This document shows positions 1 through 9,500 of a DNA stretch of 35,555 nucleotides, piece by piece. The stretch's first letter is position 1. The number at the start of each line of letters is the position of its first letter. Both the position numbers and the translations under genes were made by a program. The notes under the pieces are model-generated. The model was not told where the DNA came from. It was given only the letters and a program-made list of their open reading frames with translations, and searched no databases. Source of the DNA: Nitriliruptoraceae bacterium (GTDB lineage Bacteria > Actinomycetota > Nitriliruptoria > Nitriliruptorales > Nitriliruptoraceae); NCBI GenBank assembly GCA_007121785.1, contig SKJX01000110.1:1-35555 (forward strand), in the 5' to 3' direction.

Positions 1-35
1 ACCGCACCGGCCGCGCCCCCACGAGGAGCACGCCC

Positions 36-281
36 ATGCCGCCCCGTCCGAAGCCCAAGGACCGCAACCGTCCGAGGAAGCCGAAGCCGTGTCCGATCTG
101 CACGGCCGGCATCGAGTACGTGGACTACAAGGACCTCTCGCTGCTCAAGCAGTTCCTGAACGAGCGCGCCAAGATCAAGGCGCGACGGACCTCAGGTGCT
201 TGTGCGGCCTGCCAGAAGCAGCTGTCCGCGGCGATCAAGAACGCCCGTGAGATGGCGCTGATCCCCTACACGACGCGCTGA
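36..281 (+). CDS. rpsR: 30S ribosomal protein bS18
   Basis: Small-subunit ribosomal protein bS18, which binds the 30S platform next to bS6. The 81-residue protein has the usual length with a basic, proline-rich N-terminus. It carries two Cys pairs, CPIC at residues 19-22 and CAAC at 56-59, so it is the zinc-binding form rather than the Cys-less form that often replaces it under zinc limitation. The ATG follows GAGGAG (21-26) at good spacing. It lies 13 bp before rplI and upstream of dnaB, the standard bacterial order after rpsF and ssb. Those two would lie just left of the window; the first 35 bases show only the leader. Confidence 0.98.
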   Translation: MPPRPKPKDRNRPRKPKPCPICTAGIEYVDYKDLSLLKQFLNERAKIKARRTSGACAACQKQLSAAIKNAREMALIPYTTR

Positions 282-294
282 GGAGGAGGCCAAG

Positions 295-963
295 ATGAAG
301 GTCATCCTGAAAGCGGAGGTCGACAACCTCGGGCTGCCCGGCGAGGTCGTGGACGTGGCGGACGGCTACGGCCGCAACTACCTGCTCCCCCGCGGGCTCG
401 CGATCGTCGCGACCAAGGGCGCGATGAAGGAAGCGGAAGCCATCACCCGCTCCCGCAAGGTGCAGGAGTCCAAGACCCTGGACTCGGCGCAGGAAGCCAA
501 GCGGATCCTCGAGTCGAGGACCCTGCGGATCCCCGCCCGGGTCGACGAGCGCGGGAGCCTCTACGGTTCGGTCAGCGCGAACGACGTGCAGCGCGTCCTC
601 AAGGAGCGCGGTCACGACCTTCCGCGCAAGCGCATCGACCTGCGTGGCACGATCAAGCACATCGGGACCTACGAGGTCCCGATCCAGGTCCACCCGCAGG
701 TCGTGGCGACCGTCCAGGTCGACGTCGTCGACGAGGAAGGTGTCGTTGGTGTCGAGGCTCCGGCGGTCGAGGCCGAAGGCGTCGCCGACGCGGCGGCGGA
801 CGCGGCTTCGGACACGGCCACCGACGAGGACGTCCTCGCCGAGCAGGCCCTGGAGGCGGCTCGGGACTACGAGGAGCGACAGGCCGCGCTCGAAGCGGAG
901 CGGGAAGCCGCTGGCGTCGATCCGGACGTCGCGGAGGACACCGCCTCGGACGAGCCCGTCTGA
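295..963 (+). CDS. rplI: 50S ribosomal protein bL9 with long acidic tail
   Basis: Large-subunit protein bL9, which binds 23S rRNA near the L1 stalk. The N-terminal RNA-binding domain is standard (MKVILKAEVDNLG, then GYGRNYLLPRGLA at about residues 24-36). A helical connector and the C-terminal domain follow (GSLYGSVSANDV near residue 90, then the GTYEVPIQVHP stretch). Family members are normally about 150 residues. This one has 222, because roughly 70 extra residues rich in Ala, Glu and Asp follow the folded part. The ATG is preceded by GAGGAGG at ideal spacing. It is cotranscribed with rpsR. The tail is probably disordered; its role is unknown. Confidence 0.97.
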   Translation: MKVILKAEVDNLGLPGEVVDVADGYGRNYLLPRGLAIVATKGAMKEAEAITRSRKVQESKTLDSAQEAKRILESRTLRIPARVDERGSLYGSVSANDVQRVLKERGHDLPRKRIDLRGTIKHIGTYEVPIQVHPQVVATVQVDVVDEEGVVGVEAPAVEAEGVADAAADAASDTATDEDVLAEQALEAARDYEERQAALEAEREAAGVDPDVAEDTASDEPV

Positions 964-1038
964 TCGAGCGACCGGCGGCTGGCGGCGCGGAGGGAGGCAC
1001 GGCGACGTGCTGAGCGCAGGTGAACGGATGGTCCGGCG

Positions 1039-2550
1039 ATGAGCGGACCGGTCCAACCCCCCTCCGACGCGCCGCCACCGGAAGCGCCACCCGCCAGCGA
1101 TGCCGGCGGTTCGGCGGGACGTGGCTACGACCGCGTCCCGCCGCACTCGTTGGACGCCGAGGTGTCGGTGCTCGGTGCGTCGCTGATCTCACGCTCCGCG
1201 GCGTCGGACGTCGTGGAGGCGCTCAAGCCCGACGATTTCTACCGCAACGCCCACCGCGTGGTGTTCGAGTCGGTCACCGAGCTCACCGCTGCCGGCGAGG
1301 CGGTCGACACCGTCACCGTCACCGAATGGCTCGCTCGTCGTGACCGGCTCGACGAGGTGGGTGGTCCGGCCGCGCTGCACGATCTGACGGTCGCGGTGCC
1401 GACCGCGGCCAACGCGTCCTACTACGCGCGCATCGTCCGCGACAACGCCCTGCGCCGGCGCCTGATCGACGCCGGCACGGAGGTCGTCAAGCTCGGCTAC
1501 GAGTCGACCGACGAGGTCGAACGGGTCGTCGACCAGGCTGAGTCGCGGATCTACGACGTCGCGCAGGACAACACCACCTCGGAGTACGAGAAGCTCGGCG
1601 ACCTGCTGAACGTCTCGTTCCAGCAGATCGAGGAACTCGCCGAGCAGCGCTCGGAGGTGACGGGGCTGGCGACCGGGTTCGACGACCTCGACCGGCTCAC
1701 CGCCGGCCTACAACCGTCCAACCTGGTCATCCTCGCCGCGAGGCCGGCGATGGGGAAGAGCAGTCTGGTCCTCGGTGTGTCGCACTTCGTGTCGGCGCGG
1801 TTGGGCAAGCCATCGATCCTGTTCAGCTTGGAGATGTCCAAGCTGGAGATCGTCAACCGCCTGCTGTCGTCGGAGGCGCGCATCGACTCCTCGCGGCTGC
1901 GGACCGGCCGGCTCGAGGACAGCGACTGGCGCAAGCTCGGCGACGCGCTCGGCACGTTGGCCGAAGCGCCGCTGTTCATCGACGACACCCCCTCCATCAC
2001 GCTGATGGAGATCCGGGCCAAGGCGCGGCGGTTGAAGGCCAAACACGGGCTGAACCTGATCATCGTCGACTACCTGCAGCTGATGCAGGGCAACGGGCGG
2101 GTCGACTCCCGCCAGCAGGAGGTCGCGGAGTTCTCCCGTGGGCTGAAGATGCTCGCGAAGGAGCTCGACGTCCCCGTGATCGCGCTGTCGCAGCTCTCAC
2201 GCCAGCCGGAGTCACGCACCGACAAGCGCCCGATGCTCGCCGATCTGCGCGAATCGGGTTCCATCGAACAGGACGCCGACATCGTCGGGTTCATCTACCG
2301 CGACGAGGTCTACAACGAGGACAGCCCCGACCAGGGCATCGCCGAGCTGATCATCGCCAAGCACCGCAACGGTGCCACCGGCATCGTCAAGCTCGCGTTC
2401 CTCAACCACCTCACCAAGTTCGCGAACCTCGCCCGCGGCTCCGGCCAGCGCGGCGGACAGGCGGGACCGGGCAGCGCCAGCCCGGCGCCGACCGGCAACG
2501 GCCCACCCCCTGCCGCGCCCCCGTCCGGGGGTTCGCCCACCCCGATCTGA
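1039..2550 (+). CDS. dnaB: Replicative DNA helicase DnaB
   Basis: Hexameric ATP-dependent 5'-3' helicase of the replication fork. The N-terminal domain begins at about residue 30 (PPHSLDAEVSVLG). The RecA-like domain carries Walker A ARPAMGKSS with Lys240, motif H1a SLEMSK, Walker B IIVDYLQLM, and the H3 region ALSQLSRQPE followed by RPMLADLRESGSIEQDAD. The 503 residues match the family and I see no intein at the usual insertion points. The last 45 or so residues form a Gly/Pro/Ala-rich tail (after HLTKFANLARG), probably disordered. The ATG at 1039 lacks a strong Shine-Dalgarno sequence. It lies 75 bp after rplI and is probably in the same operon. Confidence 0.97.
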   Translation: MSGPVQPPSDAPPPEAPPASDAGGSAGRGYDRVPPHSLDAEVSVLGASLISRSAASDVVEALKPDDFYRNAHRVVFESVTELTAAGEAVDTVTVTEWLARRDRLDEVGGPAALHDLTVAVPTAANASYYARIVRDNALRRRLIDAGTEVVKLGYESTDEVERVVDQAESRIYDVAQDNTTSEYEKLGDLLNVSFQQIEELAEQRSEVTGLATGFDDLDRLTAGLQPSNLVILAARPAMGKSSLVLGVSHFVSARLGKPSILFSLEMSKLEIVNRLLSSEARIDSSRLRTGRLEDSDWRKLGDALGTLAEAPLFIDDTPSITLMEIRAKARRLKAKHGLNLIIVDYLQLMQGNGRVDSRQQEVAEFSRGLKMLAKELDVPVIALSQLSRQPESRTDKRPMLADLRESGSIEQDADIVGFIYRDEVYNEDSPDQGIAELIIAKHRNGATGIVKLAFLNHLTKFANLARGSGQRGGQAGPGSASPAPTGNGPPPAAPPSGGSPTPI

Positions 2551-2583
2551 CCCGCCCGTGCACGGCGTGCGCACCCTGCCGTT

Positions 2584-2600
2584 GCCGGCCGACAGCCGGC
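2584..2600. terminator. Possible hairpin after dnaB
   Basis: GCCGGC at 2584-2589 and GCCGGC at 2595-2600 can pair as a six-base all-GC stem with the loop CGACA. It lies 33 bases after the dnaB stop and before the next Shine-Dalgarno site. There is no T-run, so termination is only a guess. Confidence 0.25.
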
Positions 2601-2673
2601 CACCTCTTCCCGACCAGCTACCGCCGTGCGGGTGGTGAGGCCGCACCGCTACCGTGCGACCTGAGGAGGACGC

Positions 2674-3222
2674 ATGGAGTGGCACACCGGCCGCCTGCTG
2701 GTTGCGGCACCGGCGCTCGACGACCCGAACTTCGAACGGGCCGTGATCTTCGTGCTCGACCACGACGAGGACGGCGCCGTCGGGGTCGTCCTCAACCGCG
2801 CGTCCGATGTCCCGGTCCACGAGACCGTCGCCGACTGGGTCGAACTCGCGGCCGAGCCGCCGGTGGTCTTCGGAGGTGGTCCGGTCGAGCCCACCGCCGT
2901 CGTCGCGCTCGGCGCCGCGACCGGTCCGAGCCCCGGTGGGGTCGTTCCGATGCTCGAACGGATCCAGTTGGTCGACCTCGACGCCGACCCGAAACTGGCG
3001 GCCGCCGACCTCGACCGGGTCCGGGTGTTCGCCGGCTACGCCGGGTGGTCACCGGAGCAACTCGAGGCGGAGATCGCTCAGGGTGCGTGGTTCCCGGTCG
3101 ACGCCGAACCCGGCGACGTCTTCACCGATCACCCCGACGGGCTGTGGCACGCCGTGCTGCGACGGCAGCCCAACGAACTCAAGCTGCTCGCGACCTACCC
3201 GGCGGATCCGACGCTCAACTGA
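2674..3222 (+). CDS. YqgE/AlgH (UPF0301) family protein
   Basis: A cytoplasmic protein of the YqgE/AlgH family, whose biochemical role is unsettled. In Pseudomonas a member was named as a regulator of alginate genes. The family signature is clear: GRLLVAAPALDDPNFERAV at residues 6-24, then the H-D-E-DGAVGVVLNR stretch (about 32-46) and VVFGGGPVEP (about 65-74). At 182 residues it has the usual length. The ATG follows a strong GAGGAGG. It is probably its own transcription unit, separated from dnaB by 123 bp, and converges with the lipoprotein gene downstream. Confidence 0.92.
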   Translation: MEWHTGRLLVAAPALDDPNFERAVIFVLDHDEDGAVGVVLNRASDVPVHETVADWVELAAEPPVVFGGGPVEPTAVVALGAATGPSPGGVVPMLERIQLVDLDADPKLAAADLDRVRVFAGYAGWSPEQLEAEIAQGAWFPVDAEPGDVFTDHPDGLWHAVLRRQPNELKLLATYPADPTLN

Positions 3223-3266
3223 CCCGCACCGCGCGACCGAGACGGTCGGCGGGGCTCTCAGACCGC

Positions 3267-3295
3267 CGGTGGGCCCTCAGGGCGGTGGGCCCTCA
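3267..3295. repeat. 13-bp tandem direct repeat between convergent genes
   Basis: CGGTGGGCCCTCA occurs at 3267-3279 and again at 3283-3295, a 16-bp period. The second copy runs into the stop codon of the lipoprotein gene. ACCGCC (3262-3267) can also pair with GGCGGT (3281-3286), so the segment could act as a bidirectional terminator, but no T-run is present. Confidence 0.4.
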
Positions 3296-3757
3296 CATCG
3301 TCTCATCGGTGTCCGCGGGCTCCTGCGGGTCGGCGCAGTGGAACGGTTCGTCGCCGTCGGCGCCGTGGAAGAACATCGTCTCGCCGTCGACGTCCAGTTC
3401 GATCCGGTAGCCCTCGACCAACGCTTGGGTGTACACCTCGTCCGGTTGCGGGCAACCGAGCGCGCCGTCGGACCACGTCACCGACTCCGCAGTGACCACG
3501 GTGATCTCGTCGCTGGTGACGTCGGCCTCGGTGGCGGCGAGGTCCACGGCTTCCGCGACATGGTCGACCAGCGCGTCCTCGATGGGGCCGTCCTCGGCGT
3601 TGTCCTCGGTGCCATCGGGGTCGTCGGGGTCGGCTTCGACGTCATCGACGTCGTCGACGGGCTCGGCTGGGTCCTCGGGGTCGCCGCAAGCCACGAGCAG
3701 GACGAGCGCGCCCGCCAGGACCAGGACGCGGGTGATGCTCCGACCGGTGCTGTGCAT
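3293..3757 (-). CDS. Secreted lipoprotein of unknown function
   Basis: A 154-residue predicted lipoprotein. The chosen ATG (complement of 3755-3757) is followed by a basic residue, a hydrophobic stretch (VLVLAGALVLLVACG) and a lipobox LVAC with Cys24, so lipidation and export are expected. An Asp/Glu/Pro-rich spacer at about residues 26-60 leads to a compact C-terminal domain with GALGCPQPDEVYTQALVEGY at about 98-117 and a second Cys near the end (PFHCADP). The GCPQP...YTQA...GYRI pattern occurs in small secreted proteins of unknown function. The two remaining Cys may form a disulphide. A GGAG sits upstream of the ATG. It converges with the YqgE gene. Confidence 0.75.
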   Translation of the reverse strand: MHSTGRSITRVLVLAGALVLLVACGDPEDPAEPVDDVDDVEADPDDPDGTEDNAEDGPIEDALVDHVAEAVDLAATEADVTSDEITVVTAESVTWSDGALGCPQPDEVYTQALVEGYRIELDVDGETMFFHGADGDEPFHCADPQEPADTDETM

Positions 3758-4074
3758 CGTCGATCTCCGAGGTGGGTTGGGGCTTGGTGACAGCTTCGCA
3801 GGTAGGACGTCGCGGGGCGTCCCCGGGTTCCTGCCCGGATGGCGGGCGTCCGGGGTGGGTGGCCGACGCGCACCGGCCTCCCGGACCCGGCCGCCGCCAC
3901 GTCGCGCGATGCGCCCCGTCCGCTCTCGGCGTGACGCCACCGGGCCAGAGGGTCACCGTCACGGTTCGTACACTTGGGGGACCGTCGCGCATCCGTCGGT
4001 CCCGGCAGCCATCGTTGTAGCGGTGCCGGGTGGATCGCGCGACGACGACCTGGCACCCGAACCGACGAGGACGC
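3758..4074. other. Divergent intergenic region, no gene seen
   Basis: These 317 bases separate the lipoprotein gene (leftward) from the small membrane protein gene (rightward) and must hold both promoters. Open frames here are long only because of high GC; none shows a domain or a good start. I could not assign promoter boxes with confidence. Confidence 0.5.
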
Positions 4075-4314
4075 GTGGGCGAGACCTCCTGGGCCTTCCT
4101 GCTGGTCGGCAGCTTCGCTGCGCTGGGCGCCGCCATGGCCATCGGCACCCTCGCGGCGCTGTGGCGGTACCACCGCACCGGCACGTTCCCCGGCCACGAC
4201 GAGGTCTCCGTGCCGTCCACCGGCAAGGTCGTCGCCCTGTGGATCCGGGTGGTCGTCGGGTTGGTGTTGGCCGTCATCGGCATCATCGCGATCGAGCGGG
4301 CCGGTATCTTCTGA
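4075..4314 (+). CDS. Small two-helix membrane protein
   Basis: A 79-residue predicted inner-membrane protein with two hydrophobic segments, at about residues 5-26 (AFLLVGSFAALGAAMAIGTL) and 53-76 (ending VLAVIGIIAIERAGIF). They are joined by a polar loop containing WRYHRTGTFPGHDEV. The GTG at 4075 is chosen because GACGAGG lies four bases upstream; a GTG at 4030 in the same frame has no such site. I do not recognise a named family. It lies 99 bp before the acyl-CoA dehydrogenase gene, and whether they are cotranscribed is unclear. Confidence 0.6.
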   Translation: MGETSWAFLLVGSFAALGAAMAIGTLAALWRYHRTGTFPGHDEVSVPSTGKVVALWIRVVVGLVLAVIGIIAIERAGIF

Positions 4315-4357
4315 CCATCGCTCCACGACCCCGGTCCCCGCTACCGTGCCGACGGCA

Positions 4358-4380
4358 GAACGATCCGGGTCGGGTCGTTC
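4358..4380. promoter_or_regulatory. Inverted repeat upstream of acyl-CoA dehydrogenase
   Basis: GAACGATCC (4358-4366) and GGGTCGTTC (4372-4380) pair in eight of nine positions around GGGTC. It lies 34 bp upstream of the acyl-CoA dehydrogenase start. The size fits a TetR-type operator, and a TetR gene is convergent with this gene (5619-6293), but the pairing of regulator and site is inference. Confidence 0.4.
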
Positions 4381-4413
4381 CATCATGCGGCGGCGACCCC
4401 AAGGGAGCGATCC

Positions 4414-5559
4414 GTGCGACGTACCATCTTCACCGAGGAGCACGAGGCGTTCCGGGACCTGGTCGCCAGGTTCGTCCGTGACCGTGTCGAGCCCTACCAC
4501 GAGCAGTGGGAGCAGGACGGTCACGTCCCGAGGGAGCTGTGGGCCGAGGCCGGCGCCCACGGACTGCTGTGTACCGACGTCCCGACCGAGTACGGCGGCG
4601 GTGGCGTGCGGGACTTCCGCTACAACGTCGTCGTCACCGAGGAGTTGACCAAGGTCGGCGCGTCGGGGGTCGGCTTCCCGTTGCACAACGACGTCATCGT
4701 CCCCTACCTGCTGGCGTACGCCGACGACCAGCAGAAACAGCGGTGGCTGCCGTCCATGGCCAGTGGGCAGACGATCACCGCGATCGCCATGACCGAACCG
4801 GGCACCGGCAGCGACCTGGCAAGCATGACCACCACCGCGATCGACCAGGGCGACGGGACCTTCCTGCTCAACGGGACCAAGACCTTCATCACCAACGGCA
4901 TCCTCGCCGACCTGGTGATCGTCTGCGCCAAGACCGACCCGAGCTCGAAGCATCAGGGCATCAGCCTGCTGGTGGTCGAGGAGGGCATGGACGGGTTCAG
5001 CCGGGGCAGGAAGCTCGACAAGATCGGCATGCACGCTCAGGACACCGCGGAGCTGGTCTTCGACGACGTCCGCGTCCCGAAGGAGAACCTGCTCGGCGCC
5101 GAGGGCCAGGGGTTCGTCCAGCTGATGGAGAACCTGCCGCAGGAGCGGCTGTCGATCGGCATCGGCGCCATCGCTGGCGCGAAGGCGGCGTTCGACACCA
5201 CGCTGGCGTACTGCCAGCAACGCGAAGCCTTCGGTCGCCCGATCGGTTCGTTCCAGCACTCGCGGTTCCAACTCGCGGAGATGCACACCAAGATCACGAT
5301 CGGCCAGCAGTTCGCCGACCGGTGCGTCGAAGCGCACAACACCGGTGAGCTCACCGTCGACGAGGCCGCGATGGCCAAGTACTGGCTGAGCGACCTCCTC
5401 GGCGAGGTCGTCGATACGTGTGTGCAACTGCACGGCGGCTACGGCTACATGCGCGAGTACGCGATCGGGCGTGCGTTCGTCGACGCGCGCGTCCAACGGA
5501 TCTACGGCGGCACGAACGAGATCATGAAGGAGATCATCGGCCGCACGCTCGGCGTTTGA
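4414..5559 (+). CDS. Acyl-CoA dehydrogenase (long-chain/isovaleryl-type active site)
   Basis: FAD-dependent dehydrogenase that introduces the alpha-beta double bond into an acyl-CoA and passes electrons to ETF. All three domains are present. The helical N-terminus ends near residue 120. The beta domain has the FAD/substrate signature AMTEPGTGSDLA (125-136) and TKTFITNG (155-162). The C-terminal helical domain has QREAFGRPIGSFQ and LHGGYGYMREYAI. The position that holds the catalytic Glu in medium-chain enzymes is Gly here (RIYGGTNEIM). The base is therefore probably Glu244 in LPQERLSIG, as in long-chain and isovaleryl-CoA dehydrogenases. It has 381 residues and a GTG start after AAGGGAG. The substrate is unknown; the nearby carboxylase suggests acyl-CoA catabolism. 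Confidence 0.93.
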   Translation: MRRTIFTEEHEAFRDLVARFVRDRVEPYHEQWEQDGHVPRELWAEAGAHGLLCTDVPTEYGGGGVRDFRYNVVVTEELTKVGASGVGFPLHNDVIVPYLLAYADDQQKQRWLPSMASGQTITAIAMTEPGTGSDLASMTTTAIDQGDGTFLLNGTKTFITNGILADLVIVCAKTDPSSKHQGISLLVVEEGMDGFSRGRKLDKIGMHAQDTAELVFDDVRVPKENLLGAEGQGFVQLMENLPQERLSIGIGAIAGAKAAFDTTLAYCQQREAFGRPIGSFQHSRFQLAEMHTKITIGQQFADRCVEAHNTGELTVDEAAMAKYWLSDLLGEVVDTCVQLHGGYGYMREYAIGRAFVDARVQRIYGGTNEIMKEIIGRTLGV

Positions 5560-5618
5560 CCGGCGTGCCACCTCACGATGGGGCGCCGGTCAGCGGGTCG
5601 CCTGGACGAACCGGCCGA

Positions 5619-6293
5619 TCAATGTTCCACCGCAGCGAGGTGGCCGGCGACGACCCCAGCGAGGCTGTCGAGGTAGTGCTGTAGCCGGACACGAGCCGCC
5701 TGCGGATCGGACGAGACCAGCTCGTGGAACAGCAGCCCGTCGAGGGTGGCGACGACGTAGCGGGCCAGCGCTTGCACGCCTTCGTCGGGGCCGACCCCCT
5801 CGACGCCGCTGATGCCGTCGGCGATGGAGTCGACGAACCGGTCCGGCGCCCGGCTGGCGAGCGTGCGCAGGCTCGGTTCGCGCATCGCGTGCAGGGTCAG
5901 CTCGAAGCGCGCGAGCTGCAACTGCGGCGCGGACTGGAACTCGTCCCACATCGACAGCAGGAACGGCTCGAGGAGCGCGTGGACGCGCTCGGCCCCATGG
6001 TCGGGGCCGCCGGGTCGTGCGGCGACCGACGCGAACGTGGACCGCAGGGTGGCATCCATCGACTCGACGATCCGGTCGGTGACCGTCCGCAGCAGCTCGT
6101 CCTTCGAATCGAACGCGTAGTGGAACGCCCCCAGCGCGAGACCGGCCCGGTCGGTGATCGCGCGGGTGGTGGCCCGCGCCAGGCCGTCCTCGGCCAGGAC
6201 CGCGACCGCAGCGTCGACGAGCTGTTCGCGTCGCTCCTCGACCGACCGCCGCTCGGGGTCGTCGGTCGGGACGTCGGTCGTCATGGTCGACAT
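5619..6293 (-). CDS. TetR/AcrR family transcriptional regulator
   Basis: One-component repressor of the TetR family. The N-terminal HTH covers about residues 18-65 (REQLVDAAVAVLAEDGLARA, then AITDRAGLALGAFHYAFDSKDELL, where the recognition helix precedes the Y-x-F-x-SKDEL turn). The rest is the ligand-binding and dimerisation domain, too variable to name a ligand. It has 224 residues. The ATG (complement of 6291-6293) has GGGAGG eight bases upstream. It lies 271 bp downstream of the carboxylase gene on the same strand and converges with the acyl-CoA dehydrogenase gene, so control of one or both by an acyl-CoA is plausible but inferred. Confidence 0.93.
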   Translation of the reverse strand: MSTMTTDVPTDDPERRSVEERREQLVDAAVAVLAEDGLARATTRAITDRAGLALGAFHYAFDSKDELLRTVTDRIVESMDATLRSTFASVAARPGGPDHGAERVHALLEPFLLSMWDEFQSAPQLQLARFELTLHAMREPSLRTLASRAPDRFVDSIADGISGVEGVGPDEGVQALARYVVATLDGLLFHELVSSDPQAARVRLQHYLDSLAGVVAGHLAAVEH

Positions 6294-6454
6294 CGTGGCG
6301 CCTCCCTGGGGGTGGTGGCCAGGTCGTCCGCGGGGCGCGCGGCCGCACCGTGGCGTGAACCCGCTCTCCGCTCCCGAGCTGGCCGGGGCTGGCGCAGCTC
6401 ATCGGGCGATGACGCCAGTGAACATGCTGGCCGAGCGGGTGTGGGGGCGCTGCA

Positions 6455-6478
6455 CCGGCCGGTCGGGCGGTCGGCCGG
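6455..6478. terminator. Possible hairpin after carboxylase gene
   Basis: CCGGCCG (6455-6461) and CGGCCGG (6472-6478) form a seven-base GC stem with a ten-base loop, about 85 bases past the carboxylase stop and before the TetR gene. No T-run follows on the minus strand, so this is a weak terminator candidate. Confidence 0.25.
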
Positions 6479-6564
6479 CCCACCACTGTCCGATGACCGG
6501 TGGGGGCGGGAACCTCGATCCTGGCCGTTCTGCGCGTCCGGCCGAGCGCCGGCCGGACACCGCA

Positions 6565-9500
6565 TCACCGTTCGCCATCACCTGCACGCAGACGTCGCAT
6601 CCCGCGCTCCAGCGCGTCCACCAGGTAGGGCCGCAACTCGGCCGCAGGGACGATGTGGTCGACCGATCCGACCTCGGCGGCCCGTTCGATCGAGTGGACC
6701 GTGTCGAACTCGGCGGCCACCTCGCCGAGGTTCTCCGAGCGGACCTGCTCACGGATGCGCTCGAGTTCCGCGCGGGCCGAAGCCACCTCACCGGCGCTGG
6801 CGGTGGCGACCCGCTCACGCTGCTCGACCACACGAGGGTCGCGGTCCGTGCGCGCGTTGACGTCCCCGGCGAACACCACCGCGGCGGCGGGGGGCCCGCC
6901 GATCACCGATGCGTGGGAGCCTTCCACGGCCGCGACCTCGAGGTGGTCGTTCAAGGTGGTGGAGAACACCACGAACGCGCCACCGTGGTAGCGCGAGATC
7001 ACGCAGAACACGATCGGCCCGTCGAAGTTCACCACGGCACGGCCGATCTCCGCGCCGTACTCCAACTGCCAGCGGCGCAACGACTCCGGGGAGCCGTCGA
7101 ACCCGGACAGGTTGGCCAGCACCACGGCCGGACGGATGCCACTGGCGGCGTTGAGTCCGCGGGCCAGCTTGCGTGAGGCCTGCGGGAAGAGGGTCCCGGC
7201 GGTCCACTGGTCGGGCCCATCCGCGGGGACGGGGCCGCGTCGCGCCAAGGGCCGCGACTCGACCCCGAGCAGGGTCACGGCGTGGCCCGCGAGTCGGGCG
7301 TCGGTGACGATCGCCATCTCCGCGTCCGCCCAGTCGCGCCAGCGCTCGAGCAGATCGTGGTCGCGGTCGGCGACCGCCCGCATGACCGTGCGGACATCGA
7401 ACGGTTTCTTGCGGCCGGCGTTGGTGGCGTCGGAGAAGATGTCGCCGACACGGGTGAAACCGATGCCCTCGACCTGGTGTGGTGCGTCGCGCACGTCCCG
7501 GTCGGTCGGATCGTCGGTGTGGGCGCGCCGCGGGAACCGCTCTCCGGGGGCGACGTAGCTGTGCTCGTAGTGGGCGAACAGCAGGTCGCAGGCGCTGGCC
7601 AGATCGGGCGCCCAGTGCTGGGCCTGCCCGTTGGGTCCCATCACCCGGTCGTAGCCGCCGATGCCGAAGTTGTCCTCCGCCGACACCCCACCGGAGTAGT
7701 CCAGTGCCTGCTTCCCGGTCAGCACCATCGCGCTGTCGGGGGTCATGATCAGCGTGCCCCGGGTGTGCATCAGCATCGTGGCTTCGGCGTTCCAGTACGG
7801 CTGCGCGCCGACGTTGATGCCGGCGACCACCACGTTGATCTGGCCACCGTCCTGGGTGAACTCGATGATGCGGCGCAGCACGCGACCGATCCAGTCCATG
7901 TTCTCCGTCCCGGAGTCCATCGCGATCCGTGCGCCCGACGACACCGCGAACCATTCCACCGGCAGCTGCCGTTCATGGGCCAGCGTCAACGCGGCCAGGA
8001 TCCGGCGACTCTCGGCCTCCGCGATGGACCCGAGCCCCTTGGTGGGATCACCGAGGATCGCGACCCGGGTCATGCCCTCCGGGTAGCGGGTGGTGTGCGT
8101 GGTCACCAGCCCCACGACCAGCCCCGCGGTGTTGCCGCCCGGCGGTCGGGTGACCTCCCGCAACGGGACCTCGTCGTCCGGGCCGGCTGCCGCCACCTCG
8201 TCGGGCTCCAGATCCAGCTCCTGGAACCCCGGCAGCGCGCCGTCCGACCGTGGATCGTCCCCGGCACGGGTGATCAGCGGCACCAGTTCGTAGGGGTAGA
8301 CCGAGCCGCGGCGCCGGGCACGCATCACCTTCTGCGTGGTCGCATCGAACGGTTGGAGCGGTTCTCCCGGCGGTTCGCCGACCCGCATCGTGAAGCCCTG
8401 GCCGGGGGGGCGCGACATCCGCACGATCACCTCGCGGGGCTCCCCACCGGGTTGCGCGAGCTCCGCCTGGACGGCGACCTGCTCGAGCCCGAGCCCCTCG
8501 GTGGTCGGCGCGAGCGCCCGAACGACGGGTTCGAGCTCGGCGATCGGGATCTCGACGACCGGCCACACGTTGAGCACGACCCGGTTCCACTCCGGCTGCT
8601 GCTCAGGCGGTAGCGCGGCGCGGGCGGCCCGCAGGTCGTCCAGACAGGTCGCCAGCACCTGCTCGAGCTCCGGCAGCGACACCACGCGGCCGTCCGCATC
8701 CCGGTCCGGGGTGAGGTCACGGACCTCCGCGAGAGCGAACAGCCGTTCATCGTCGGGGTGCTCCCGGGCGACCGCCCGGAACAGGTAGACCCCGTCGTCA
8801 CCCGTGGGCAGCCGGGTGAGCTCGAAGTTCTCGTACCGCCACAGATCCAGGCGGCCGGCGACCAGCGGGTGGATGCCGCGCAGGTGCCGCCGTTCGCGGA
8901 ACCCGTCGGGGCCCCGGCGGAAGGTCAGGTGCTCCACCGACGGGCGCTCGGGCGCGTCGGCGTCGTCACCGGGGGCGACGGTCACCGACAGCGTGACCCG
9001 ACGTAACGGACAGGGCAGCTGCGCCGCATCCAGGTCGGCTTCCAGCCCGGCAGAGAGCAGGTCCAGGTCGGCGGGCGCGTCCGACCAGGTGATGTAGACG
9101 TCGGCGACCGCGCCGGCACCCGCATCCGGGGAGACGTCCCGGCTGAGCTCGCCGGCCGTCCCCAACGCGTCGGTGAGATCCTCCGCGGTGGCGGACACGG
9201 CCACGACGCGGCCCTGGCCCCGCGGGTCGATAAAGTCGGCCACCACCGCTTCCCGGCCGTCGGCCTGCAACGAACGGACCGAGGCCAGCTCGCGCGTGCG
9301 GTAGTAGCGGCGGGTCAGCAGTTCCAGCATCGGGGCCAGGCGGCCGCCGGCGACCACCGGGTCCTCGAGCAACCCGAGGAGCGGTTCGGGGGCGGCGACC
9401 AGCGCCGCCATCCGCTCGTCTCGATCGGGGCGGTCCGGGTCGTCGCTGAGCGCCTGCAGGTGGTTGCGGACCTCGGTGTAGACGGCGTCACGCTGGCGCT

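Noticed and set aside
3478-5571. A 697-codon open frame on the minus strand
   Set aside because: It runs across the lipoprotein, an intergenic region and the acyl-CoA dehydrogenase in antisense, with no motif or start site.
5724-6860. A 378-codon plus frame across the TetR gene and carboxylase end
   Set aside because: It lies opposite a clear TetR gene with a good RBS and has no recognisable domain.
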